Part shown: positions 18,063 to 27,537 of the stretch, piece by piece
Position numbering within the stretch: position 1 is the first letter of the stretch
Layout of the letters: the number at the start of each line of letters is the position of its first letter
Source: Photobacterium angustum
Lineage (GTDB): Bacteria; Pseudomonadota; Gammaproteobacteria; Enterobacterales; Vibrionaceae
Length of the DNA: 64,000 nucleotides
Assembly (NCBI RefSeq): GCF_003026365.1
Contig: NZ_PYOM01000005.1
Span: forward strand, 202,252 to 266,251
Direction of reading: 5' to 3'
The notes under the pieces: generated by a model
Database searches by the model: none
Told to the model about the DNA's origin: nothing
The model's input: only the letters and a program-made list of their open reading frames with translations
Position numbers and translations under genes: made by a program

Positions 18063-18734
18063 ATGGAAACCTATCATGTAAAGTCAGCCCCTATTACCCC
18101 TTATGTAATGCTATTTGTTTTTTGTTTTACAGCGTCGATTAGTGCTAGCTGCCTTACCTTTTTTATTCCTAATATGACACCTCTAGCAACCATTTTTACC
18201 ACTATTATCATTGGGGTTAGTGCCGTTATAGTTATTCGTTATATCTGTGACTCAAAATATCTGTTCACACTTACATTCATGCATTGCCAATATCACAGTC
18301 GTTACGGTGGCTGGTCAACGCCTTGGTATAATATATCTCAATTAGGTAAAGCTGAAATAAGCCACCAAGGCTGGCAACAGCCCCTCCCTTGGATCGGTAT
18401 TAAACTTAACGATTATGATGACTTTATTAAAAACATCAGCCCCCGATTAGCAGCACGCATTATTATCGAGCAGCGTATTTTATTAGTCATGGCAATTAAA
18501 AATAGTGATGTTGATAATCACACTATAGAAGATGTGTTATTTGATGATGAGCCCTACCAATCCCAAAATGGTAATGTCTTTAAAGGCTTAAGAGCGATGC
18601 TAGCACACAGAATGGAATATAATCGTGAGTTCTTAGGGTTTGATTTTTTTATCTCTGAAGATACGTTAGATAGGCCAATTAATGATTTTATTGGCCTATT
18701 AAGACGTTATAAAGCAGCCGCTATACGCCAATAA
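18063..18734 (+). CDS. Two-helix membrane protein, DUF2982-like
   Basis: 223 residues. Two hydrophobic helices at about 13-35 and 39-58 are followed by a cytoplasmic domain with WSTPWYNISQLG and QQPLPWIGIKL. It resembles, from memory, the DUF2982 family found in Vibrionaceae, which has no known function. The start at 18063 has GGAG 7 bases upstream. The open frame can be read back only to a TTG at 18045. The 3' end overlaps the convergent uhpC stop by 14 bases. A GATTT repeat abuts the ribosome-binding site. Confidence 0.6.
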   Translation: METYHVKSAPITPYVMLFVFCFTASISASCLTFFIPNMTPLATIFTTIIIGVSAVIVIRYICDSKYLFTLTFMHCQYHSRYGGWSTPWYNISQLGKAEISHQGWQQPLPWIGIKLNDYDDFIKNISPRLAARIIIEQRILLVMAIKNSDVDNHTIEDVLFDDEPYQSQNGNVFKGLRAMLAHRMEYNREFLGFDFFISEDTLDRPINDFIGLLRRYKAAAIRQ

Positions 18735-20013
18735 CGTCGCTATGTTGTGCTTTTAAAAATGGTAATAACAATAACCCTATCGCAGCTGCCGCTACAGAAA
18801 TAACGACAAAGAATCCCATCCAATGGTAATGCTGCATAATTATCGCCAATGGGTAACCTGCAAGTGCTGCGCCCATATAGGCAAATAGCCCCACAAATCC
18901 GGTTGCTGCGCCAACAGAGTCTTTATGTGAGCACTCAGCAGCCGCCATACCGATTAACATTTGAGGGCCAAACACAAAAAAGCCAATAGTAAATAAACAC
19001 ACCGCCTGTAAAACAAAGCTCGAGATTGGAATTAACCACAGCGCGGCAACAGACAAAAAGATACCGATTGAAAACAATAAGATCATCGGCCCGCGATTGC
19101 CTGAGAATATTTTATCCGATCCCCACCCAGCCACCAGCGAACCTAAAAAGCCGCCGATTTCAAACAAAGACAGCGCGCTATTAGCCGTGATTAAGCTATA
19201 ACCATATTGTTCGGTAAGATACAAATTACCCCAGTCGTTAATCGCTGTCCGAACGATATAGACCAGAATATAGCTAAAGCTTAATAACCAAATATATTTA
19301 TTATTCAGTACATAACGAAACAGGATCTGCTTTTGCGATAAGCCCTTGCCTGTATTTTCATGGGCGATTTCTAAGTAATCTTTGCGCCAATGTCCAATAC
19401 TGGGCAACCCCATTGAAGTCGGTTTATCGCGTAAACGCCAGCAAAGAAATAAACCGATAACCACTGCAATGATGCCAGGAATATAGAAACTGTAACGCCA
19501 GCCAAAATGGAGCACAGTAAAGCCAACAATAATGGGGATCATTGCGCCCCCCACATTGTGTGCAGTATTCCAAATAGACCACCATCTGCCGCGCTCAGAT
19601 CGTGAATACCATGTTGTTAGTAATTTAGAACAGGCAGGCCATCCCCAGCCCTGAAACCATGCATTTAATATCCATAATATGCTTAGCGCGACAATGGAAC
19701 TAGATAAGCCAAATAGAATATTAATTATACCGGTCGCAATCAGCCCAATCCCCATAAAGTAACGAGGATTAGAACGATCACTAACAATCCCAGAGATGAA
19801 TTTCGAGCAGCCATAAGTAAGATAAAATAGCGTGCCCATTAAACCAATATCCGCTTTATCCCACCCCAAATCTGTAATAATTGCGGGCATAGCATAACTA
19901 AAGTTTTTACGGGTTAAATAAAAGGCAGCATAACCAATATACATACTGACCATAATGTGAATACGCCAATAACGATAACGTTGAGCCGTTTCTTGAGTCG
20001 CGTCTATATTCAT
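18721..20013 (-). CDS. uhpC: UhpC, membrane sensor for external glucose 6-phosphate
   Basis: 430 residues, 12-helix major facilitator of the organophosphate antiporter family. The family signature region GYAAFYLTRKNFSYAMP is near residue 27 and FQGWGWPACSKLLTTWYS near residue 119. UhpC binds external glucose 6-phosphate and activates the kinase UhpB rather than serving mainly in transport. Its assignment as UhpC rather than a second transporter rests on its position directly after uhpA-uhpB, 29 bases from uhpB. It is the last gene of the run. Confidence 0.9.
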   Translation of the reverse strand: MNIDATQETAQRYRYWRIHIMVSMYIGYAAFYLTRKNFSYAMPAIITDLGWDKADIGLMGTLFYLTYGCSKFISGIVSDRSNPRYFMGIGLIATGIINILFGLSSSIVALSILWILNAWFQGWGWPACSKLLTTWYSRSERGRWWSIWNTAHNVGGAMIPIIVGFTVLHFGWRYSFYIPGIIAVVIGLFLCWRLRDKPTSMGLPSIGHWRKDYLEIAHENTGKGLSQKQILFRYVLNNKYIWLLSFSYILVYIVRTAINDWGNLYLTEQYGYSLITANSALSLFEIGGFLGSLVAGWGSDKIFSGNRGPMILLFSIGIFLSVAALWLIPISSFVLQAVCLFTIGFFVFGPQMLIGMAAAECSHKDSVGAATGFVGLFAYMGAALAGYPLAIIMQHYHWMGFFVVISVAAAAIGLLLLPFLKAQHSDVIGV

Positions 20014-20042
20014 AATTCTATTATCGTCTAAAGGTTCTAAAT

Positions 20043-21614
20043 CTATGAGAGAGAGCTAAGCTGTGGCAGTACAACACGAATGTTTGTTCCAGCTAATTTC
20101 GGATGCTCATAGTACATCTGTAATTCAGCTTTAGGCTGAGTATGACTGGTAATAACACACTGACCGCCTAATGCTTCGATACGCTCTTTCATCCCACGTA
20201 AACCAAAGCCTTTCAATGTGTCACTGGTTTTAAAACCCACGCCGTTATCTTCTATTTCCATAGTGATATTGTCATCAACCGACAGTGTAATCAGCACTTC
20301 CGTTGCCTTTGCATATTTTGCGATATTATTAAGTGCTTCCTGTACGACACGAAACAGCGTGATTTGCAGCATATCTGACATCACATTATCAATATCTTTC
20401 GGATAGGACATTGCGACATCAATATCTTGTGCTTCAAAGTTTAAATCTCTGATCACTTGTTCAATCGCTGCTTTTAAGCCTAAATCATCCAGTGTCTTTG
20501 GCCGTAATTGCGACAATAAGCCTTTTGTTGTGTCATAAATATTTAGCGATAATTGTTCAATTGAAGAGGCGCATGACTCGCCAACCTGTGATATTTCGAC
20601 ACGTTTTAAAATACTGGCTTGAGTGCGTATTGCGGTAATATTTTGTCCAATTTCATCATGTAATTCTCGCGCGATATTTTGTCTTACAGACTCTTCTGCC
20701 GTAACCAACTGACGTGATAATGAATAATTTCGTTTTAATTGTTTCGACAGTTTTTTATTTAAATCACGCTGATGTTGGATCCCAATTCCCAACAAGATCC
20801 CCGTAATACTTTGTGCTGATAACGACAACAACAAATCAACGGTTTCAATTGAGCTCACTTCACTACGAACAGCAATTAAAGCAATACTGTTAAGTAAGGT
20901 GCCAAGTAGTGCCCCTTCCCAACCATAACGAAACGCCAATAAAATAATAGGAATTGCCAAACAAAATGGTGCAAACAAACTCAATTGCTCAGGTAAATGC
21001 ACCTGCAATAGAATATTGGCAATGAATAATAAGCAGAAAAAAAATAGATGCTGGCTACGAAATTCAACAGGACGAGAAACCACATCAACAGTTAATGGTA
21101 TCCACTCCTTTTGAAACAAATAATTCCAAATCAAATAACAGCTAGGAACCAACATTAAACCGCTAGTCATACTAATAAGGAAAATAAAACCGAGTCGGCG
21201 AGTATTGAGAAGATCAAAGAAGTGCAACCCATTCAATACCAGCATATTGAACAGTGCTAAAGTGGTTATCGCAATCGCCATAACAGTAAGTAACCGCCAC
21301 TGCACACCTTTATAGTAACGCCGCGCAAGTAAGGTAACAGGTATAGATAAGACACTGGCAATAAATAAAGCCAGCCAACTATATTGCGGTAAAGATAAAG
21401 CTAATAACAGTAACCCACTCCATTCCGCGCTATAAATCGCAAGCCAATATTTCTTCAAGCTGTGAAGAGTTAGGCCAAGCCTAAGTGCAAAAGGAAAAAA
21501 CACCGTTGCGAGAATAGGATCCATAATGAAGTAATATGAAATACCCCATAAACAAAACCAACTACAGCAAACAAATAACCAAACACAAAGTGATGTTAGG
21601 CTAAAGCTACGCAC
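20043..21614 (-). CDS. uhpB: UhpB, sensor histidine kinase
   Basis: 523 residues. The N-terminal half is a MASE1-type membrane domain of about eight helices. A HisKA_3 dimerisation domain follows with the phosphorylated histidine in RELHDEIGQN near residue 318. The HATPase domain is seen in NNIAKYAKA, EDNGVGF and GFGLRGMKER near residues 430-480. It phosphorylates UhpA when UhpC senses glucose 6-phosphate. The start is a GTG that overlaps the uhpA stop by one base (TAGTG), so translation is coupled. Confidence 0.92.
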   Translation of the reverse strand: MRSFSLTSLCVWLFVCCSWFCLWGISYYFIMDPILATVFFPFALRLGLTLHSLKKYWLAIYSAEWSGLLLLALSLPQYSWLALFIASVLSIPVTLLARRYYKGVQWRLLTVMAIAITTLALFNMLVLNGLHFFDLLNTRRLGFIFLISMTSGLMLVPSCYLIWNYLFQKEWIPLTVDVVSRPVEFRSQHLFFFCLLFIANILLQVHLPEQLSLFAPFCLAIPIILLAFRYGWEGALLGTLLNSIALIAVRSEVSSIETVDLLLSLSAQSITGILLGIGIQHQRDLNKKLSKQLKRNYSLSRQLVTAEESVRQNIARELHDEIGQNITAIRTQASILKRVEISQVGESCASSIEQLSLNIYDTTKGLLSQLRPKTLDDLGLKAAIEQVIRDLNFEAQDIDVAMSYPKDIDNVMSDMLQITLFRVVQEALNNIAKYAKATEVLITLSVDDNITMEIEDNGVGFKTSDTLKGFGLRGMKERIEALGGQCVITSHTQPKAELQMYYEHPKLAGTNIRVVLPQLSSLS

Positions 21615-22222
21615 TAGATAACATCCCCGCTAAAGAACTTAGCAAGCTCAACGTTATTTTTTACGTCTAATTTATCCATCGCATTAGCACGATGAACATG
21701 TACCGTTTTATGGCTTAAACCCAATTTTACCGCGACCGCTTTAACATCAAGTCCTGTTGCCAGTAATTCACTAATTTGATGCTCACGTTTAGTCAATTTT
21801 CCTAACGCTTGCTTATTACAATTAGGTGATACTAAATTAATCGCGATATCAGGGGTCAAATAACAACCACCTTGCGACGCTGTTCTTACCGCTTGAACTA
21901 ATTCCTCAGGACTACAACGTTTACTTAAAAAGCCTTTTGCGCCTAGGCTCAATGCTTTTTCTACTACCGTTGCAGAGTCATGGACACTCAGCATAATACT
22001 TGCAATGCCTGATGGAAGATCTTCAAGTAACGTTAAGCCACTTTCGTTAGGCATCGAAATATCTAAAATACATACCGTAACATCTAAACCAGGTAAACCG
22101 ACTCGAGCATCTTCAGCAGAGCTGAACTGTCCAACAACCTCCATATCAGGCTCTAACGCTAATAGCTGAGCAAAGCCAGAACGCACAATAACGTGGTCAT
22201 CAACCAAAGCAATTTTAATCAT
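21614..22222 (-). CDS. uhpA: UhpA, response regulator
   Basis: 202 residues from the preferred start at 22222 (AGGTA upstream). The open frame reaches 22252. The receiver domain has the phospho-accepting aspartate in [12 protein letters not shown] near residue 52 and the acidic pair DDH at the start. The output domain is LuxR/NarL-type ([31 protein letters not shown]). Phosphorylated UhpA activates uhpT. Here uhpA lies downstream of uhpT, separated from it by a terminator, so it probably has its own promoter within 22223-22330 or relies on readthrough. Confidence 0.92.
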   Translation of the reverse strand: MIKIALVDDHVIVRSGFAQLLALEPDMEVVGQFSSAEDARVGLPGLDVTVCILDISMPNESGLTLLEDLPSGIASIMLSVHDSATVVEKALSLGAKGFLSKRCSPEELVQAVRTASQGGCYLTPDIAINLVSPNCNKQALGKLTKREHQISELLATGLDVKAVAVKLGLSHKTVHVHRANAMDKLDVKNNVELAKFFSGDVI

Positions 22223-22330
22223 TACCTGAATACCTATAGAGAAAAACCCCATAAACTACCCCTTCGTATTACTGTGAGCAAGTGCTTTACTTGAGTTTTA
22301 TTCCCTATTGACATACCTGATTGCATAGAT

Positions 22331-22362
22331 ACAAAAAAGCGCCTTGGTGATCAAAGCGCTTT
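22331..22362 (-). terminator. Terminator between uhpT and uhpA
   Basis: AAAGCGC (22336-22342) pairs with GCGCTTT (22356-22362). On the minus strand six T follow. Confidence 0.8.
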
Positions 22363-22382
22363 AGTAAAACGTTAGTTGCTAA

Positions 22383-23777
22383 TTAGTTAGTTGCTAATTG
22401 CTGTTTTTCTTTCTTTTCACGGTAAATCTTACGCTCTTCAAGAACAGCAACAATTGCCATGATCACACAACAAATAACTGCAGCCGTATCTAGCGCAACA
22501 AAAGTTCCTGCCCAACCCGTTTGACCGAAAATAGGCGTACCATCAGCAATCATACCTAAACCCAGTTTCGCAAAGCTATCACCGATTAGGTAAGCAAACG
22601 TACCTTTAATACCATCGGCAACCGCGATACCTTGCTTAGGTACAAAGCCAACGGCTGCAACACCAATTAGAAGTTGTGGACCAAAGACTAAGAAACCAAG
22701 TGCAAATAATGATGCTCTGTAAGCAAAAATTGTATCTGCATGTTGATAGAAACCTAATGTTGCAATCACACCAATAAGCGCAATACACGCAACTAAGCCA
22801 CGACGACCATTGATTAAGTCAGAGAAGAAACCCCATAAACATGTACCGATCAAGGCACCCGTTTCGAACATGGTGAAACCAGAAATAGCCGTTTCTTTAT
22901 CAAAACCAAGTATTTCGTAACCGTATACCGTTGACCATTGGTCGATACCAATACGCACAACGTAAAGAAATACGTTAGCAAAACATAGTAGCCAAATAAC
23001 CTTGTTGTAAAGCACATAGGTTTTGAAGATTTCCAGCTTGCTCATCTGGTTTTCGTTAACCGCTTTATCTTCTTCTGAAATTGGCTCTTCAAATAGTTCC
23101 TCTGCGGTACCTAAACCATAAGATTCAGGGCTGTCGTTACCTATGCTAAAACCAATTAGCGCGACAACAATTGCAATGATAGAAGGCACGATAAACATAC
23201 CCGCAACATTACCATTAAAGAAGTAGTTTGCACCAAATAGTGCAACACCCGCGGCACCCGCACCACCGATGTTGTGCGAAATATTCCACATACCAAGGAA
23301 CGTACCGCGGTTCTTTTTACTGGTCCACTTTGAAATAGTAGAGTACGAGTTAGAGCCACCCACACTTTGGAATAAACCCGATAATGCATACAGGCCAATC
23401 ATCATGTAAAACGAGCCCATTGATGGCCCCATGACTAAACCAAAGCCCAGCATACATAAACCAGACAATAGTAAACCCAATGGCAAAATATTTTTCGAGT
23501 TCTTACCATCACACCAGTAGTTTAATGCTGTTTTACCGATGCCATAAGTAATGGAGAAACCAAGACCAATGGTACCTAGTTGCGTCATACTCATACCGTA
23601 ATCAGAGATCAGGTCGTTTTGCGCAATATTGAAATTCTTACGGATGAAATACATTACCATGTAGCTAACAAATACTACGAGGTATGAACGTAAGAATGGC
23701 GCAAGCCACATTTTCTTACGTACAGCTAAAGGTAAATCAAGCGTTGGTTTTCTTACCTGTGTAAGCAGTTTTAACAT
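22383..23777 (-). CDS. uhpT: UhpT, hexose-phosphate:phosphate antiporter
   Basis: 464 residues, very close to E. coli UhpT in length and sequence ([11 protein letters not shown] at the start, [10 protein letters not shown] near residue 46, [12 protein letters not shown] near residue 285). It is a 12-helix inner-membrane antiporter that imports glucose 6-phosphate and related sugar phosphates in exchange for phosphate, and it also admits fosfomycin. In E. coli uhpT is the last gene, after uhpC. Here it is first and followed by its regulators. Two inverted repeats lie upstream. Confidence 0.95.
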   Translation of the reverse strand: MLKLLTQVRKPTLDLPLAVRKKMWLAPFLRSYLVVFVSYMVMYFIRKNFNIAQNDLISDYGMSMTQLGTIGLGFSITYGIGKTALNYWCDGKNSKNILPLGLLLSGLCMLGFGLVMGPSMGSFYMMIGLYALSGLFQSVGGSNSYSTISKWTSKKNRGTFLGMWNISHNIGGAGAAGVALFGANYFFNGNVAGMFIVPSIIAIVVALIGFSIGNDSPESYGLGTAEELFEEPISEEDKAVNENQMSKLEIFKTYVLYNKVIWLLCFANVFLYVVRIGIDQWSTVYGYEILGFDKETAISGFTMFETGALIGTCLWGFFSDLINGRRGLVACIALIGVIATLGFYQHADTIFAYRASLFALGFLVFGPQLLIGVAAVGFVPKQGIAVADGIKGTFAYLIGDSFAKLGLGMIADGTPIFGQTGWAGTFVALDTAAVICCVIMAIVAVLEERKIYREKKEKQQLATN

Positions 23778-24125
23778 GTGAAATCCTCAGATAGTCACTG
23801 AAAAATCGATGCTATGGATGTTTTATGATCAATACGCCGAATCGGAGTACTGTTATTACCATTAACATTCACAGTGCAGGGGATCACCATCATTCAAAAC
23901 ATGTGATTAAATTGGAATAAACCAATCAAAATGGATAGATGATCATTGCCGAGGATTTTATCGATACCCAACCGTTAGGGCATGAGAAGCCGACCTAACA
24001 TGACTAGGAATAATTCCTAGTTTAAGTGAAATTGGAGTGAAAATGTGACACAGCGCAAACTGAAGATATGTAGCAAATAGAATAAAGTGAGGATAAAACC
24101 CCACTTTATAGAATAGAAAATCGCA
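23778..24125. promoter_or_regulatory. uhpT upstream region with two dyads
   Basis: It contains ACTAGGAAT-A-ATTCCTAGT (24003-24021), a perfect 9-bp inverted repeat, and GTTAGG...CCTAAC (23974-23979 and 23994-23999). Neither has a T tract on the minus strand, so they look like protein-binding sites rather than terminators. UhpA is the natural candidate. This is inference. Confidence 0.45.
24082..24109 (-). terminator. Weak terminator-like hairpin after gloC
   Basis: ATAAAGTG/CACTTTAT with two further G-C pairs beyond a mismatch. No strong T tract on the minus strand. It lies 17 bases after the gloC stop. Confidence 0.35.
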
Positions 24126-24779
24126 TTAATATAATGGCATTTCATCAGCAACAAATGGGTTTGTTGCTCGCTCATGACCAAATGTCGATAATGGACCATG
24201 GCCCGGTACAAAAGTCACATCATCACCTAATGGCCATAGCTTAGTTTTAATCGCGTTGATCAACGTTGGATGATCACCACGAGGAAAATCAGTTCGACCG
24301 ATTCCCCCTTTAAATAACACATCGCCAACAAATGCAACATTAGCGTCATTGCTAAATAAAATTACATGTCCAGGGGTATGTCCTGGGGTATGGAGGACTT
24401 GCAATGTTTGATTGCCGACATGAATTTCATCGCCATCGTTTAACCATTGCGTTGGCTCAAATGCTTCCGTCATCGGAAAGCCAAACATTTCACTTTGACG
24501 CGGTAAGCCTTGTAGCCAAAACTCATCATCTTTATGTGGACCAATAACCGGTACATTTAAAGACTGAGCTAAAGGCGCTGTACCTCCAACATGATCAAGG
24601 TGACCATGGGTTAAAATAAGTTGAGTAACGGTTAACCCTAACTCGTCAACCACCTTGGTTAATTGTTCAATGTCACCACCAGGATCAACAATCGCCGCTT
24701 GGTTTGTTTCATCACACCAAATAATTGAGCAATTTTGCTGAAATGGTGTAACAGGAACAATTTGATACTTAAGACTCAT
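24126..24779 (-). CDS. gloC: GloC (YcbL), type II glyoxalase-like metallo-beta-lactamase fold hydrolase
   Basis: 217 residues, closely matching E. coli YcbL/GloC. The metal-binding motif THGHLDH is near residue 57. Further ligands are in HTPGHTPGH near residue 130, [10 protein letters not shown] near 150 and PGHGP near 193. It hydrolyses S-lactoylglutathione as an accessory glyoxalase II in methylglyoxal detoxification. It sits after mepK and ldtD as in E. coli, with 86 bases between gloC and mepK. Confidence 0.9.
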   Translation of the reverse strand: MSLKYQIVPVTPFQQNCSIIWCDETNQAAIVDPGGDIEQLTKVVDELGLTVTQLILTHGHLDHVGGTAPLAQSLNVPVIGPHKDDEFWLQGLPRQSEMFGFPMTEAFEPTQWLNDGDEIHVGNQTLQVLHTPGHTPGHVILFSNDANVAFVGDVLFKGGIGRTDFPRGDHPTLINAIKTKLWPLGDDVTFVPGHGPLSTFGHERATNPFVADEMPLY

Positions 24780-24865
24780 ACTCGCTTAACATCCTAGCCA
24801 TAAACATAAGCCGAAAGGATGCCACGATTATTAATAAAAATATAGCGACGATTTATAGCATCTAA

Positions 24866-25423
24866 TTAACCGCGCCAGTTACGCACTGGACCTGTGTCAA
24901 TATGCACAAACTGGCTCCCTGGGTAATAACCCACACCACCAATTTTCAGATCCATTGCCGCTTGGCGAATTTTTGCTAATGGAACACCTTCAAGGTTAAA
25001 ATCGATAGCTTGCGCCTTCATGTGATAACTCTTTTTCGCAACGCCACCGCTGCGTTTTGCTAACATTTTATTAGTTTTTGGCGAACGATAACCAGAAATA
25101 AGTTGAGCATAACCTTCATGCCCTAAATATGTCTGAATTTGTGATATTGCATCATATAAACGGCGATCAATACGCGCGACTTCATTTTGCCTAAAATCAC
25201 GGCACAGATGATCAATTTGTCTTACCGCAGAGCCGACATAGGTTTTGCCATTAAAATACTTTGTTTCTAACTCTTCACCTGTATGAAGATTACGGATCAA
25301 TAAATTACGAGGATCAGATGCTTTAAATGGGCTAGCAATTGCTACATTAGGTAATAAACAAGAACCGACAACTGCTCCGCCGAGAGCAAGAAATTTACGG
25401 CGATTAATATTAATTTCTGTCAT
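24866..25423 (-). CDS. mepK: MepK (YcbK), murein endopeptidase
   Basis: 185 residues of the DUF882/peptidase M15-like family. A twin-arginine signal (NRRKFLALGG) lies at residues 7-16 with a hydrophobic stretch to about residue 30. The metal site is visible as SGYRSPKTN near residue 119, HMKAQAIDF near 143 and FVHIDTGPVRNW near the end. In E. coli MepK cleaves 3-3 peptide crosslinks in the periplasm. It lies directly after the gene for the L,D-transpeptidase that makes such crosslinks. Confidence 0.9.
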   Translation of the reverse strand: MTEININRRKFLALGGAVVGSCLLPNVAIASPFKASDPRNLLIRNLHTGEELETKYFNGKTYVGSAVRQIDHLCRDFRQNEVARIDRRLYDAISQIQTYLGHEGYAQLISGYRSPKTNKMLAKRSGGVAKKSYHMKAQAIDFNLEGVPLAKIRQAAMDLKIGGVGYYPGSQFVHIDTGPVRNWRG

Positions 25424-25586
25424 ACCTACCCATGATAAAAAACGTGCTATTTATTGTAATAATGCAAAGCGTATACCACCCGCTTTTTCCAGCACGATAT
25501 CCATCACTGATAAAGTAGTCAAAGACACATGTCACATATTTTTAATGGCGAAAGAACTACTATTTATTTTCATGGAGTTATCTAGT

Positions 25587-27326
25587 TCAGTAATTGTAAG
25601 CAGAAATTAACGAACTATTTTTTCCTTGATCTCGGTCATACTGATATATGTCACTACGATAATTCACCAAGCCTAAATCATCGACCCACGCAGTCTGATA
25701 AATTAGATCTACAGGCACACTTTTACTACCACCCAACACTATGGTGCGCGTTTTTTTACTTCTAGATAAATTATTAAAACGCTCTTCACTACTTCCTGAA
25801 TATTCTAATAATATCCTTGCTAAACTTTTTGCCTGTTCAACTCGAATACAACCAGAACTTAATGCACGTTCATGCTTTTCAAATAAAGATCGCGAAGCGG
25901 TATCATGTAAATAAATAGCTTGGCTATTCGGGAAGTTAAATTTAAAAACTCCTAATGCATTTTGCTTTCCTGGCTTTTGTCTTAAACGATAGGGAAAACG
26001 ATTCGGTGATAACAAATAATATGGAATTGAATTAATAGCTATTTTTTGCGCATTATCCCATCCTTTTATCACTTCATAATTATTACTAGACAGGTAATTT
26101 CGATTTCTTCTCACCTTCGGCATGATATCTTTTTTCATAATAGAATTTGGGACATTCCAATAGGGATTAAAGACAACCGATTGAATATCGGAATCAATCA
26201 TAGGTGTTTGTCTTGATGGGCGTCCAACAATCACTTTACTCCCCAGTACCCTTTCACCCTCTAACCATAAATTCATATAATAACTGGGAATATTCACTAC
26301 AATGCCAGTGTCAGGTTTCACCGACCATAACCGCATACGCTGTGCATTTAACGCCAATAGCCGAATACGCTCTTTGATATTTAGTGCTAGCCATTGCTGG
26401 GTGTCAGCCCCTATTACGCCATCACTCTTTAAACCGTGTCGCTCTTGAAAACGCTTAACTGCTATCAGAACAGATCCTGATAAATCTTGTATTTCTTGGG
26501 TTCGTACATTCTTTGCTTCTAATGCAGTCATATCCCCTAGTGTTTCAAGCACAGTCACAACCCCCTCAATATTATTAACATATTGTCCAGGATGAATATT
26601 GCCTTTAAACAAAAAGACAGGCCATCGTGTATCTTTTATCTCATTGAGTTTATTTAACGCAGTGACAAGCTCAGTATATTCATTATCGAATGGTTTTAAC
26701 TTAGAAATAAAGTTACGTAAACGTTGTTGTTCATGGCTTATTAATAATTCTTCTATAAATCCATCAGAAGGTACAGGCAGTTTAATAGGAGGAATATCGC
26801 CAAATAGCCATAGGTTTCCTTTTTCCTGTACCCCTTCAATAAATCCCATATATGCTAGTAATGTATCAGTTGCTAACACATCGTAATCACGCCAATCATC
26901 ACTCTTTTTATAACGTTTTAAATTATGATAGCGACGGGTTAAATCAGCTGAGATTCTAGTTAGCGATAATAAGTAAAGTTGCTCTTCAAATTCAGCCATA
27001 GCAATTTGGTCTTGCCAAACTTGACTATATCCAACCGAAAAATAAAACTCTGACAATTTATCAAGGTACTGAATACCTTGTACATTATTAGCAATATCTT
27101 TTATCCAGTGATTCGTTATTTGATACTGCTGACTAACGGTATGATTATTGCTAATTATTTCTTTACTTGATGAATTTATTAATTCAGACGTGATAATTTG
27201 TTTATCTTTTATCACAATCGCTTTATTTTCAGTTGCAGAATGAGACGGTAAATCAGATGAAGCTGTAAGACTAATAGAAAAAAAGCATAATACAGAGGTG
27301 AAATACCAATACTTACAAATAGTCAT
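25587..27326 (-). CDS. ldtD: L,D-transpeptidase LdtD (YcbB)
   Basis: 579 residues from the ATG at 27326. GGGG lies 8 bases upstream. The frame also includes a TTG at 27338. A signal peptide covers residues 1-24. A peptidoglycan-binding domain (VAVKRFQERHGLKSDGVIGA) is near residue 290. The YkuD catalytic domain has HDTASRSLF near residue 470 and the nucleophile in SSGCIRV near 487. It forms 3-3 crosslinks in peptidoglycan in the periplasm. It is somewhat shorter than E. coli LdtD. In E. coli it is next to mukB. Here about 26 kb separates them. Confidence 0.9.
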   Translation of the reverse strand: MTICKYWYFTSVLCFFSISLTASSDLPSHSATENKAIVIKDKQIITSELINSSSKEIISNNHTVSQQYQITNHWIKDIANNVQGIQYLDKLSEFYFSVGYSQVWQDQIAMAEFEEQLYLLSLTRISADLTRRYHNLKRYKKSDDWRDYDVLATDTLLAYMGFIEGVQEKGNLWLFGDIPPIKLPVPSDGFIEELLISHEQQRLRNFISKLKPFDNEYTELVTALNKLNEIKDTRWPVFLFKGNIHPGQYVNNIEGVVTVLETLGDMTALEAKNVRTQEIQDLSGSVLIAVKRFQERHGLKSDGVIGADTQQWLALNIKERIRLLALNAQRMRLWSVKPDTGIVVNIPSYYMNLWLEGERVLGSKVIVGRPSRQTPMIDSDIQSVVFNPYWNVPNSIMKKDIMPKVRRNRNYLSSNNYEVIKGWDNAQKIAINSIPYYLLSPNRFPYRLRQKPGKQNALGVFKFNFPNSQAIYLHDTASRSLFEKHERALSSGCIRVEQAKSLARILLEYSGSSEERFNNLSRSKKTRTIVLGGSKSVPVDLIYQTAWVDDLGLVNYRSDIYQYDRDQGKNSSLISAYNY

Positions 27327-27464
27327 AGAAGTCCCCAAGCACTACTTCGCTATTACTAATAATAGTATTTAGAGCATCAAATGTAGACGCAACTTGATTA
27401 AAGTGAACTATATCTACAAGAATAGAAAGGAAACGGGGAATTATTAGCAATAATATTCGCACAT

Positions 27465-27506
27465 TGCAAAAAATAGGGCTGTTTCTTAATAATAAGAAGA
27501 AACAGC
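27465..27506 (-). terminator. Terminator of the imelysin/DUF1513 operon
   Basis: GCTGTTTCTT (27478-27487) pairs with AAGAAACAGC (27497-27506). On the minus strand CCTATTTTTT follows. Confidence 0.8.
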
Positions 27507-27537
27507 ATTTATAATTTAGCAGTAGGAAATAACCTAA

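Noticed and set aside
23880..23925. CRP site before uhpT (ATGTGATTAAATTGG)
   Set aside because: Only one half site is recognisable. The second half does not match TCACA.
25291..25316. Minus-strand TGATCC-N16-CGTA identical in form to the ECF11 promoter pattern
   Set aside because: It lies inside the mepK coding sequence, reading into the same gene, with no gene start just downstream. Treated as chance.
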